A stretch of 35,202 nt of DNA from Campylobacterota bacterium (GCA_013607775.1 VCAW01000033.1:1-35202); one strand, 5' to 3'. Counted from the stretch's first letter, positions 16,773 through 24,641 are shown. Numbers and translations are program-made. Notes: generated by a model from the letters alone, not told the origin.

Positions 16773-17649
16773 TATCGCACTTATCGCCTACACTATAGAC
16801 CGTGTGTTTGGAGAGTTTCGTTTCATACGACACCCTGTGGTGCTCATGGGAGACTATATCAAATGGTTTGAGAAACGATTTTACAAAGATAACATATTTA
16901 GGGGAGCATTATTAACCCTAAGCCTCACAAGCATAGTGGGAGCTGTAGGGTGCTGTTGCCACAGCACCTTTGCATACATATTTCCAGAGTATATCAGTGC
17001 CATTATACTGGGTATCATCGCTTCAACCACCATAGCCTCTAAAATGCTCTACGATTCGGTTAAAGATATTGTCAACCATCCAGAAAATATCAGATTCCTC
17101 GTAAGCCGTGATACAGAAAACCTCAGCACTTCAAACATCAACAAAGCAGCCATAGAGACCTATGCTGAAAATCTATCAGATGGGGTCATAGCCCAACTGT
17201 TTTATCTGATACTTTTTGGCTTATGGGGTGCATTTGTCTATAAAGCTATCAATACTTTAGACTCTATGGTAGGCTACAAAAATAAAAGGTATGAAAAGTT
17301 TGGAAAGTTCTCTGCCAGACTGGATGATGTGGTGAATTATGTTCCTGCTAGGATAACCGCCTTGTTAATCATCATATTATTTCGTAGGGGAAATCCCTTC
17401 TGGTTGCCCTTCAAACAAGGAAAACTTCATGATAGTCCCAATGCAGGACACCCCATCGCTGCTATGGCTTTGAGTCTTGGCATTAAACTCGGTGGAGACA
17501 CCTCTTACTTTGGAAAAATAAAATCAAAACCCTTTTTTGGAATAGGTAGAGAAAATATCACCAAAGATGACATACAAAATGCACTAAACTTACAGCCAAG
17601 ATTGGATATATTCATTCTATTATTTTTAGGATTGGGAGTTGTACTTTGA
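16741..17649 (+). CDS. cbiB: Adenosylcobinamide-phosphate synthase CbiB
   Basis: CbiB is an inner-membrane enzyme joining the aminopropanol (phosphate) linker to adenosylcobyric acid. The 302-aa product has the conserved SRDTENLS, AAIETYAENLSDGVIAQLFY, YKAINTLDSMVGYKNKRYEKFG, ARLDDVVNYVPARITALL and HDSPNAGHPIAAMA blocks, plus several hydrophobic helices. A family-1 palindrome (16945-16968) is inserted in frame in the loop after the first helices and encodes the unusual cysteine-rich VGCCCHST. The frame stays open, so the gene is probably functional. It overlaps the C-terminal remnant of cobQ by 32 nt and cobS by 4 nt. Confidence 0.92.
   Translation: MLKGYYKVYFDIALIAYTIDRVFGEFRFIRHPVVLMGDYIKWFEKRFYKDNIFRGALLTLSLTSIVGAVGCCCHSTFAYIFPEYISAIILGIIASTTIASKMLYDSVKDIVNHPENIRFLVSRDTENLSTSNINKAAIETYAENLSDGVIAQLFYLILFGLWGAFVYKAINTLDSMVGYKNKRYEKFGKFSARLDDVVNYVPARITALLIIILFRRGNPFWLPFKQGKLHDSPNAGHPIAAMALSLGIKLGGDTSYFGKIKSKPFFGIGRENITKDDIQNALNLQPRLDIFILLFLGLGVVL
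16945..16968 (+). repeat. Palindromic repeat family 1, copy D (inside cbiB)
   Basis: A 24-nt copy: the GTAG tag then arms GGTGCTGT/ACAGCACC. It is in frame in cbiB, contributing GCCCHST. Confidence 0.85.
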
Positions 17650-18392
17650 GTGAACACTATTTGGGACTAAAGTTTATGTTTTCCTACTTTAGCATACTAC
17701 CTGTGCGTTTTGCAAAAGACGATGACCTCTCAACCCCTACAGTTTTAGCCTCTATGCTCTTTTTTCTTCCTTTGGGTGGGTTGGTATTGGGGAGTATCGC
17801 TTTAGGTATCTTTACCCTACTTGAGCCGCTTTGGTGGCTTGGTGCATTGGTTGCAGGAGTAGCCTATATGATGCTTTATGGTTTTTTGCATACAGAAGCC
17901 ATTATGGATGTAGCAGATGCACTCTATGCCAAGCACTCGGGTAAAGATGCTTATGAGATTATCAAAGAGCCTACGGTTGGGGCTATGGGTGTACTTTGGG
18001 CTGGGTGTATGGTATTACTTAAAGTGGGTGGCATTGTCTTTCTTTTACTACATGGAGAGTACGCACTTTTTCTTTCGGTTTTGATGGTGAGCCGTTTAGG
18101 ACTTTTACTGCTTTTCTTTACACAAACCTTTCGTTCTTCATTCATTACACAGATGCAAGAAGGCTTTAGTAAAACATACTTTACAGCTTCGCTTATGCTA
18201 TTTACACTGATTGGGGTAGTTCTTAGTTCTTGGCATTTTTTAGTATTACTTCTGTTTGGCTTACTCTTTAGCTACGTTCTTGCAACTATTCTCAGAAAAA
18301 ATCTAGGGTTTATCAATGGGGATGTGTTGGGAACCACGCTCGAAAGTACAGAGATTATACTCTTCATACTAGGAGCCACACTATGGCTCTAA
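17646..18392 (+). CDS. cobS: Adenosylcobinamide-GDP ribazoletransferase (cobalamin synthase)
   Basis: CobS is the polytopic membrane enzyme that joins GDP-cobinamide and alpha-ribazole (phosphate). The start is TTG at 17646 within the TTGA overlap with cbiB, needed to include LGLKFMFSYFSILPV, the family's N-terminal LqFLTriPv-like segment. FLPLGGLVLG and GFLHTEAIMDVADALYA follow, then the EIIKEPTVGAMGVLW block. The classical H-x-D-G-L-x-D motif reads H-T-E-A-I-M-D, a conservative departure. Six or so hydrophobic helices; 248 aa is normal. It ends 10 nt inside cobC. Confidence 0.9.
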   Translation: MSEHYLGLKFMFSYFSILPVRFAKDDDLSTPTVLASMLFFLPLGGLVLGSIALGIFTLLEPLWWLGALVAGVAYMMLYGFLHTEAIMDVADALYAKHSGKDAYEIIKEPTVGAMGVLWAGCMVLLKVGGIVFLLLHGEYALFLSVLMVSRLGLLLLFFTQTFRSSFITQMQEGFSKTYFTASLMLFTLIGVVLSSWHFLVLLLFGLLFSYVLATILRKNLGFINGDVLGTTLESTEIILFILGATLWL

Positions 18393-18901
18393 CTCTCCTA
18401 CGTCATGCAGCGCTATCTAAAGAGAATGAACATCGCTATAACGGATGGACAGACCTAAACATAGACCCCTCACTCTTTGATGCACAAAAAGTAGCACTCC
18501 TTAGTAAACAAAAGTTTGACCTCATCTACTCTTCAGACCTTGTACGCTGTCAGCAGACTTTAGAAATGATGGGCATGATGGAGTACATCACCGATGAACG
18601 CCTGCGTGAAGTACGATTTAAAGAGGAGATAGAAGGACTTAATTTTAACGAGATAGAGAAGTTAGCCTCCTATAAATCCAGCTATATAGAACAAAGAGAA
18701 TCATGGCATGAGTATATTTGTGACGAGTCACAAGAAGCATTTGAGGCACGGATTAAAGACTTTTTAGAAGCATTACCTGTAAACAAAGAGATACTCATCT
18801 GCTCCCATGGTGGTACACTACAAAAAATGATGGCAATACTCGGCTATGCCAAAAACAAAATAGCCTACCTAGAACATATAAGGATAGACAATGTCATATA
18901 G
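18383..18901 (+). CDS. cobC: Histidine phosphatase, alpha-ribazole phosphatase CobC
   Basis: The 172-aa product belongs to the phosphoglycerate-mutase-like histidine phosphatases. LLRHAALS carries the RH phospho-acceptor His, IYSSDLVRCQQT the second Arg, LREVRFKEEIEG the acidic region and ILICSHGGTLQ the second His. CobC removes the 5'-phosphate of alpha-ribazole phosphate or of cobalamin phosphate, completing loop assembly. Family members act on many substrates; the assignment rests on overlap with cobS (10 nt) and operon context. It ends in TAG, and the next ATG lies inside it. Confidence 0.85.
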   Translation: MALTLLRHAALSKENEHRYNGWTDLNIDPSLFDAQKVALLSKQKFDLIYSSDLVRCQQTLEMMGMMEYITDERLREVRFKEEIEGLNFNEIEKLASYKSSYIEQRESWHEYICDESQEAFEARIKDFLEALPVNKEILICSHGGTLQKMMAILGYAKNKIAYLEHIRIDNVI

Positions 18902-19372
18902 CTCATGGTTTCAAACACACGGAGAAAAACATAAAGCCATCATGGACAAACTCACACACCTGAGTGATGATGAAGTCATCGCCTACTTCAGATTTGAAAA
19001 TATGGTAGAAAAAGAGCCAGACTTCTGTCCACTCTACAAAGACCATAAAAAATGCCACGACATGAAAGAGCTCAACTGCTACCTCTGTGCCTGTCCCAAC
19101 TTTAGGTTTGACGATGAGGGCTTCAAAAAAGTAGAAGAAAAACCCTCTACTCCACCTGCAACATAGAATCAAAAGACGGCAGCCAATACATCAGCGATGA
19201 CGCCATACACCAAAACTGTGCAGGTTGTAGGGTACCTCACCATGAAGCATATATTCAAAAGTTATTTGACAGATATTGGTTTAAAATAATGAATAATGAA
19301 GAAGGTCTTACCGAAGAAATAAATGATTTTCGGTATAATCGCGTTTATGAACGAAGATTTAGACTTACTTAA
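18891..19372 (+). pseudogene. Cysteine-rich small protein after cobC, frameshifted
   Basis: The track ORF (18891-19166) carries CPLYKDHKKCH and NCYLCACPNFRF, then ends. One extra A in the run 19138-19142 would continue the frame as KTLYSTCNIESKDGSQYISD, then HQNCAGCRVPHHEAYI, to TAA 19370-19372. The combined ~160-aa protein matches the look of the cysteine-rich small domain (PF04071-like: CH, NC-x-x-C-x-CP, C-x-x-C-x-x-PH), a probable metal-binding domain; I recall it near cobalamin genes, but that is memory, not a search. It overlaps cobC by 11 nt and the bpt start by 26 nt. Its function is unknown. It is either a decayed gene or a homopolymer error. Confidence 0.75.
19333..19338 (+). promoter_or_regulatory. 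Putative -10 for bpt, possibly leaderless
   Basis: cgg-TATAAT-cgcgttt-ATG: the hexamer ends only 8 nt before the proposed bpt ATG at 19347. Normal -10 to start-site spacing would put transcription initiation at or next to the A of ATG. The context TATAATcgc matches other promoters here. Confidence 0.5.
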
Positions 19373-20108
19373 CCCACCATCGACAGACTTTTCCATGCTT
19401 GACTACGAGTGCGCATACATTCCAGGCAACAAGGTACGTATGAACTACAAGTATGTTGCACAGGCATCTAAGCAGTTTGCCACTGCCGTTATTGCACGTG
19501 GATGGAGACGTTTTGGGAAGTACTTTTTTCACCCTATCTGTAATGGATGTAACGAATGTAAAAGCATCCGCATTGATGTAACGAACTATAAGTATTCTAA
19601 GTCACAACGCAAAACCATAAAGCGTAATGCAGAAACAAAAATCATCGTGCAAGAGCCTACACTCACACAGGCACATTTAAACCTCTACAACAAATACCAC
19701 GCATACAAAAGCCAAACTGATGGTTGGACCCATAGAAATATCTCTCAACGTGAGTATCATGAAAATTTTGTAGACGGTGCGCATGACTTTGGAAAAGAGG
19801 TACTCTACGTCATAGATGACAAACTAGTTGGCGTTGACCTCATCGATGTACTTGACGACGGCATAAGCTCCATCTACTTCTATTATGACCCAGACTACGC
19901 ACGTTTGTCTTTAGGAACCTATTCGTTACTGTATCAGATAAAACTTGCAAATATTTTAGAGCTTCCATGGATTTATTTGGGGTATTGGGTAGATGGATGT
20001 AAGGCTTTTGCCTATAAATCAAAGTTCCAACCAGAAGAGATACTTGATGGTTTTCCTCATGTTTCAGAACAGCCGTTATGGGAGACTTGGAATAAACCTC
20101 AAAGTTAA
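19347..20108 (+). CDS. bpt: Bacterial arginyl/leucyl-tRNA-protein transferase (Bpt/Ate1 family)
   Basis: Bpt transfers leucine from Leu-tRNA to N-terminal Asp/Glu of proteins, feeding the N-end rule pathway to ClpS-ClpAP. The N-terminal ATE_N domain has ICNGCNECKSIRIDVTNYKYSKSQRK; the C-terminal GNAT-like ATE_C domain has SIYFYYDPDYARLSLGTYSLL, WIYLGYWVDGCKAFAYKSKFQP. The start is ATG at 19347 (MNEDLDLLN); the track's earlier ATG at 19323 would include the promoter -10. About 253 aa is normal. There is no Shine-Dalgarno, consistent with leaderless translation. Confidence 0.9.
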   Translation: MNEDLDLLNPPSTDFSMLDYECAYIPGNKVRMNYKYVAQASKQFATAVIARGWRRFGKYFFHPICNGCNECKSIRIDVTNYKYSKSQRKTIKRNAETKIIVQEPTLTQAHLNLYNKYHAYKSQTDGWTHRNISQREYHENFVDGAHDFGKEVLYVIDDKLVGVDLIDVLDDGISSIYFYYDPDYARLSLGTYSLLYQIKLANILELPWIYLGYWVDGCKAFAYKSKFQPEEILDGFPHVSEQPLWETWNKPQS

Positions 20109-20132
20109 GGTGCTGTAGCAACAGCACCCTAC
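20109..20132 (-). repeat. Palindromic repeat family 1, copy E (bpt / FAD oxidoreductase junction)
   Basis: A 24-nt copy with perfect arms GGTGCTGT/ACAGCACC and the CTAC tag. It begins one base after the bpt stop, and its tag supplies the TAG stop (20129-20131) of the convergent FAD oxidoreductase gene. It may serve as a shared transcription end. Confidence 0.85.
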
Positions 20133-21283
20133 AATTTTCTACACCATTTTAAGAATAGTCTATCTGGATTAACTCTTTTGTCTATATCATTATCTTCTAA
20201 GATATGTTCAGCCAATAGTTTCGCCATGAGTGGTGCAAAGACAAAACCACGTCCTCCAAGTCCGTTAAGTACATACAAGTTATCGATATACTCCAATTCT
20301 GGCTTGGCTCCTCGTACTATGGCAGGATACGTTTCTAACATATAAGGTACATCGATCACCTGACCCACCGAAGGGAAGTAGTCTTTAGACCCAGCACGCA
20401 TGCCACAATAGGTTTTTACAAGTTTTAAATCTGAAGTATCTATCATGTCGGAAGCTTTTTCTTGGAGACTTAGAGCTTGTGTGTCACTACACTCTACAGG
20501 TTCTTTCACCATCTTTTCATGTGTTGCACCAAGCTTAATAATACCATCAACATTTGCTCCCACTGACATAGACTGATGCATACTCACATTTAACTCTAGT
20601 TTTGAACTAAAGTCACCTCGTGTACCCCATGTACCTCGTATGCCCATGTATCGTAGGTCAGCTGAGTTACTTTCATATCCTGTGGCTAAGATGATGTTTT
20701 TGGCTTTGGCTTTGACTTCGACAGACTCAGCCACCTTATTGATCGTCGGTTCCTGAGCCTGTCGAAGGACATTCCACATTCCATCTTTATAAACAATTTC
20801 TTCAATATTACAAATCTGAACTTCAATATCTTTCAATAAATATTCACAGACCTGAGGGGCATCACAATCCCCAGCATCAGGGAAATAAAAACTGTCAAAA
20901 TCTGCCTTTATGCCAAAAGATTGAAGTTTTTCTTTGCTGTAGTTTTCATATGTTGTATCATTAAATTTCTCATATTCAGAAAACTTCTGAGCATCCATCT
21001 CATCTTTAGGTATACGTATCACCCCTGTTTGGTGAAAATACTCAGCACAAGTAGAGAGGTAAAACTCTTTAGCATACATAAATGCTTCATTGGTCAATGT
21101 TTGAAGCGCTGAACCTTTCCCTATCTTAGGAGAAACAAAAGCACCAGCAGCCCCTGAACCACCAGAGGCTATGCCATTTTTATCTACTACTAATACTTTT
21201 TGATTTTGTTTTGTGAGAGTGTATGCAATTGCAGCCCCTGCAATGCCTGCCCCTATGATGATGGTGTCGTAGGTTTTAGGCAT
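20129..21283 (-). CDS. FAD-dependent oxidoreductase of the DAO family, MnmC(o)-like
   Basis: The 384-aa protein starts with a Rossmann FAD motif IIGAGIAGAAIAYTL and has SGAAGAFVSPKIG, LTNEAFMYAKEFY, GIRGTWGTRGDF, KLGATHEK and a C-terminal NGLGGRGFVFAPLMAKLLAEHI. The pattern resembles the FAD-dependent C-terminal half of MnmC, which acts on cmnm5U34 of tRNA; the methyltransferase half is absent. Another DAO-type oxidase role is possible. An in-frame CTTCGACAG inverted repeat encodes the LRQAQEP...AESVEV insert. Its ATG overlaps the hepT stop (TAATG). Its stop comes from repeat copy E. Confidence 0.8.
   Translation of the reverse strand: MPKTYDTIIIGAGIAGAAIAYTLTKQNQKVLVVDKNGIASGGSGAAGAFVSPKIGKGSALQTLTNEAFMYAKEFYLSTCAEYFHQTGVIRIPKDEMDAQKFSEYEKFNDTTYENYSKEKLQSFGIKADFDSFYFPDAGDCDAPQVCEYLLKDIEVQICNIEEIVYKDGMWNVLRQAQEPTINKVAESVEVKAKAKNIILATGYESNSADLRYMGIRGTWGTRGDFSSKLELNVSMHQSMSVGANVDGIIKLGATHEKMVKEPVECSDTQALSLQEKASDMIDTSDLKLVKTYCGMRAGSKDYFPSVGQVIDVPYMLETYPAIVRGAKPELEYIDNLYVLNGLGGRGFVFAPLMAKLLAEHILEDNDIDKRVNPDRLFLKWCRKL
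20716..20767. repeat. Inverted repeat CTTCGACAG...CTGTCGAAG inside the FAD oxidoreductase
   Basis: Two 20-nt arms (20716-20735 and 20748-20767) match with few mismatches around a 12-nt spacer. They are in frame and encode RQAQEP and AESVEV on the minus strand, interrupting a variable region of the protein. This motif type is known as an interspersed repeat in many bacteria. Confidence 0.8.
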
Positions 21284-21660
21284 TACAACTTTAATGACAT
21301 TATCATGCTTTTAGATACTGCTAAAAGTTCATTCAATTGTGTGTCACAAATATTAAAAATGATCTCTGCATCTAAATCAAAATAATGATGAGAGAGAATA
21401 TCTCTAATACCTTTTACACCTCTCCAATCTATTTGTGAATATTCGTTTAATAATGTTCTATCTGTGAGTTTATCAATATTTTTAAAACCTTCTCCTATAG
21501 CTACAAGTCGCATAGAGATACTATCTAGTTTTTCTAACTTATTTTCATCCGATAAAAAATCATCACTACTACTTATACTTTCAAATCGTTTTTCTATAAG
21601 TTGGAGAGAATACACTATGTCTTCTAGTGTAGAAAGAAGCATGTTCACTTTATCAGACAA
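21283..21660 (-). CDS. hepT: HepT-like (HEPN, DUF86) ribonuclease toxin
   Basis: The 125-aa helical protein carries RDILSHHYF near residue 86, matching the HEPN R-x4-H-x-Y catalytic motif of HepT toxins, which cleave RNA (tRNA in studied cases). The start is TTG at 21660 with 8 nt overlap to mntA; ATG at codon 7 is an alternative. Gene order antitoxin-toxin and overlap are typical of MntA/HepT modules. The stop overlaps the ATG of the FAD oxidoreductase (TAATG), so the third gene is coupled to the module. Confidence 0.88.
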   Translation of the reverse strand: MSDKVNMLLSTLEDIVYSLQLIEKRFESISSSDDFLSDENKLEKLDSISMRLVAIGEGFKNIDKLTDRTLLNEYSQIDWRGVKGIRDILSHHYFDLDAEIIFNICDTQLNELLAVSKSMIMSLKL

Positions 21661-21940
21661 TTAATAAATCTTTTTTAATCGTTTCTAAAAAAAATGGTTT
21701 CATATATTTATGTTCACGAATAATGTCTACTTTGATTTTCAAATCGTTTTCTATCTTTTCTTTTAAGCGTACCAAATTAAACAAATCAGGTTTCACTTTA
21801 ACCAATAGATCAACATCACTCTTAGGTGATGCTTCATCACGTGCATAACTACCAAAAAGTCCTATTTGTTCTACTTCAAACTGTTTATAAAATTCATCTT
21901 TATGCTGAGACAAATAATTTAAAATATTTTCTTTGTTCAC
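21653..21940 (-). CDS. mntA: MntA-like minimal nucleotidyltransferase antitoxin
   Basis: The 95-aa product has GSYARDEASPKSDVDLL (residues about 30-46), an exact GS-x10-DxD polymerase-beta motif of MNT proteins. MntA antitoxins AMPylate HepT on the tyrosine of its R-x4-H-x-Y motif. The start is GTG at 21938-21940 with AGGAG upstream; a TATAAT lies at 21965-21970. It is the first gene of mntA-hepT-FAD oxidoreductase. Confidence 0.88.
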   Translation of the reverse strand: MNKENILNYLSQHKDEFYKQFEVEQIGLFGSYARDEASPKSDVDLLVKVKPDLFNLVRLKEKIENDLKIKVDIIREHKYMKPFFLETIKKDLLIV

Positions 21941-21964
21941 AAAGACTCCTTTTGGTTTTTATTT

Positions 21965-21970
21965 ATTATA
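21965..21970 (-). promoter_or_regulatory. Putative -10 for mntA-hepT
   Basis: The minus strand reads tgTATAATaaat about 25 nt upstream of the GTG start. A perfect hexamer in an AT-rich leader. Confidence 0.5.
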
Positions 21971-22153
21971 CATTTTTTTGCTAGGTTAGTCAAAAAAATA
22001 TCGCATCGCAACTCTAGCTGTGATACTTTTACTGTTCATATAGATTAAACATTCGACTTCATTAAACGAGTTAGAAATTTGGATACTTCTTTACAATCCT
22101 ATAACCTGCTCTAGAGATAAAAAATGACGCCAATAAAGCTATAAAATCTACAG

Positions 22154-22465
22154 TTAATGGCGCTTTAAATAAAAAAACAATGCATCATATAAAGTAGTAA
22201 GCAAAATACCTATTCCCCAGAAACATAAGAATATTCCCCATAAAAATACAAGGTATCTACCCATTTTAATATCAAATAAGACCAACTTTATTTGCTTATC
22301 ATACATATCAATAAGACCACCAATACTTATAAAAAGCCATGGTAACAATAAAAAAAGCCAAAGAAAAAACCAAATAATCATAAATCCTAATTCTTCGGGA
22401 TATAGGAATTCCATATAAAACACTATCCAAATTATATTAAATGCAATTCCAAGATAATGTTTCAT
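22154..22465 (-). CDS. Small Trp-rich membrane protein, unrecognised
   Basis: The 103-aa product has three hydrophobic segments (about 6-22, 27-54 with FMIIWFFLWLFLLLPWLFI, and 71-92) separated by a short charged loop (DMYDKQIKL). No family is recognised. It lies 12 nt after glyS on the same strand and could be co-transcribed, but the ribosome site is weak and composition is more AT-rich than glyS. Confidence 0.6.
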   Translation of the reverse strand: MKHYLGIAFNIIWIVFYMEFLYPEELGFMIIWFFLWLFLLLPWLFISIGGLIDMYDKQIKLVLFDIKMGRYLVFLWGIFLCFWGIGILLTTLYDALFFYLKRH

Positions 22466-22477
22466 TATGTATGTTTC

Positions 22478-24526
22478 TTAAACCGTAATTTCCTTAATAT
22501 CCGCCACACTCTTAAATGTCTTATACACAGACCCAATCGTATTCAAACGGTTATTTTTCAACGCCTCATCCTCCGCATTTACCATCACATCATCAAAGTA
22601 CCCATCAAGTTCACGTTTGAGTCCGAACATTGCTTCTAGTTCTTCTTTGTAGTTATGGTAGGTAGCGTTAATGACTTTTTCATAGGCATTGTAAAGTGTT
22701 ACTTCTGCATCTTCTTTGAAGAGTGAAGTATCTATGTTCAAGTCTGCATCCAAATCTACATCTTTAGAGATGTTCGCCACACGTTTAAAGGTAGAGAACT
22801 GCTCTTTGAATGTGTCTGAACTTACTATCTCATTGAGTGCTGCTACCTTTTTGGCTATTTCGTTGATATCTCTTTCACCTGATGCCAAAACTGCAGAAAT
22901 AACAGATGGATTTGCATCGAGAGATTTGTTAATACGCTCGATGATGAAGTCAATCAACAAGTTGGTATCAAAGTCATCATAAGCATCTTGAAGTAGTGAA
23001 ATAACATCATCTATGTTAAATGATAAGTCATATTCTGTCACTATGCGCACGATTCCATTGACAGCACGTCTAAGAGCAAATGGGTCTTTTGAACCTGTTG
23101 GTAGCATACCTACCGAGAAGAGTCCCATAAGTGTATCTAGCTTCGCAGACATCGCGACAATAGATGAGAAGATAGATGTTGGTAGCTCTGCACCCTCACC
23201 CACTGGCATATACTGCTCTTTAATGGCAGTATAAACAAGTTCATCTTCTCCTAGTGCTTTGGCATAGTAGTAGCCCATAAGCCCTTGAAGTTCTGTAAAC
23301 TCATAGACCATTTCAGACATAAGGTCAGCTTTTGCAAGGTTGACTGCTCTGTCCATAAGTTTTTCTAGTTCTACATTGTTTTTAGCTGTCTGGGCTTCTA
23401 CTTTTTCCATGTAGAGACCAAGAAGTCGCATAGCAATATTTTTCTCTCTAACTATCTTGTCTGCCAGTGTTCCTAGTCCATCGATGAATTGAACTTTTTC
23501 AAGTCCATCAGTGCTGAGTCCATTTTTCAAGTCATTTTTGTAAAAGAAGAGTCCATCGGCAAGACGTGGCTTAAGTACACGCTCATTTCCTGCAACTACT
23601 TTTGAGTAGTCATCTGTGTAGGCATTGGATACCACTACAAATTTATTGGCAATCTTTCCACCCTCAAACACAGGGAAATAGCGCTGATGCTCTTTCATAG
23701 AAGTGATGATGACTTCAGGGGGAAGCTCCAAGAAAAGCTCATCAAATCTACCCACCAATGCTTTAGGGTTTTCAGTAATCGCCACAACTTCAGCAAGTAA
23801 AGCATTGTCACGTTCTATGATGATGTTATGCTCAGCCTCTAGTGCCTCAAACTCAGCTAAGATAACAGCTTCACGCTCGCTAGGCTGTAACATCACAGCA
23901 CCCTCTCCCAGAATCTCCTCATAGGCATCAATATTTGGTACTTCTACTGCATCATAACTTACCATACGGTGTACATAGGTTTTAGTATCGGACTGTACAC
24001 CATAGAGTTCTACAGGTACAGAGCTTTCACCCATACGTACTTGAAGCCAACGTATAGGACGGATAAACTCATCGCTTCTGTCTCCCCATCGCATCATCTT
24101 TCCAAATGCCATAGAGGCTATCCACTTCTCTAACATCTCTTGTAAAAGTGAAGCTGTCTGTGCACCTTTTTCTTCTTTTTTGAAGTAGAGTACCTCTTTG
24201 CCATTTTTCTCACCACGTCCTAGTTCTTCAAAGCTCACACCACACTTACGGGCAAAACCTTCAGCTGCTTTGGTAGGCTCACCATCTTTAAGCGCAGCTA
24301 CCATAGGAGGACCAAAAAACTCTACTGTCGCATCTGCTTGACCTACAGGCATAGAGTCATGCTTAAGTACCAATCTTCTAGGTGTATAAATGAAGTCAAA
24401 GTCATTGACTAGATTATATTCAGTAAGTATCTTTGTCCATGATTTTTCAATGTTAGCTACGATTTTAAGTAGTGGTATCGCGGGTAGTTCTTCTACACCA
24501 ATTTCGATGAGTAAAGGTTGTGTCAT
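22478..24526 (-). CDS. glyS: Glycine-tRNA ligase beta subunit
   Basis: GlyS is the beta chain of the heterotetrameric bacterial GlyRS that charges tRNA-Gly with the alpha chain GlyQ (not in this window). The best start is ATG at 24526, giving MTQPLLIEIGVEELPA, the diagnostic N terminus; the track start at 24571 adds an unrelated leader. Other hallmarks are FIRPIRWLQVRM, MKEHQRYFPVF, VVSNAYTDDYSKVVAGNERVL, ADLMSEMVYEFTELQGLMGYYYA, KDPFALRRAVNGIVRI and a C-terminal anticodon-binding region. 682 aa is normal. An AGGA lies upstream of the start. Confidence 0.96.
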   Translation of the reverse strand: MTQPLLIEIGVEELPAIPLLKIVANIEKSWTKILTEYNLVNDFDFIYTPRRLVLKHDSMPVGQADATVEFFGPPMVAALKDGEPTKAAEGFARKCGVSFEELGRGEKNGKEVLYFKKEEKGAQTASLLQEMLEKWIASMAFGKMMRWGDRSDEFIRPIRWLQVRMGESSVPVELYGVQSDTKTYVHRMVSYDAVEVPNIDAYEEILGEGAVMLQPSEREAVILAEFEALEAEHNIIIERDNALLAEVVAITENPKALVGRFDELFLELPPEVIITSMKEHQRYFPVFEGGKIANKFVVVSNAYTDDYSKVVAGNERVLKPRLADGLFFYKNDLKNGLSTDGLEKVQFIDGLGTLADKIVREKNIAMRLLGLYMEKVEAQTAKNNVELEKLMDRAVNLAKADLMSEMVYEFTELQGLMGYYYAKALGEDELVYTAIKEQYMPVGEGAELPTSIFSSIVAMSAKLDTLMGLFSVGMLPTGSKDPFALRRAVNGIVRIVTEYDLSFNIDDVISLLQDAYDDFDTNLLIDFIIERINKSLDANPSVISAVLASGERDINEIAKKVAALNEIVSSDTFKEQFSTFKRVANISKDVDLDADLNIDTSLFKEDAEVTLYNAYEKVINATYHNYKEELEAMFGLKRELDGYFDDVMVNAEDEALKNNRLNTIGSVYKTFKSVADIKEITV

Positions 24527-24635
24527 AGTAGGATTTCCTAGATAAAAATAAATTAGTAATATTTTATCCAAATGTTCGTTAATAATGAGGTTAAATACTT
24601 TGGTGTATAATTATATTGTTTATGCTATAGTAATA

Positions 24636-24641
24636 TATAAT
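24636..24641 (+). promoter_or_regulatory. Putative -10 for the zinc-ribbon membrane protein
   Basis: taaTATATAATcaatg: TATAAT ends 19 nt before the ATG at 24661 and is followed by AAAGGA. An overlapping TGcTATAGT lies further upstream at about 24623. Confidence 0.45.
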
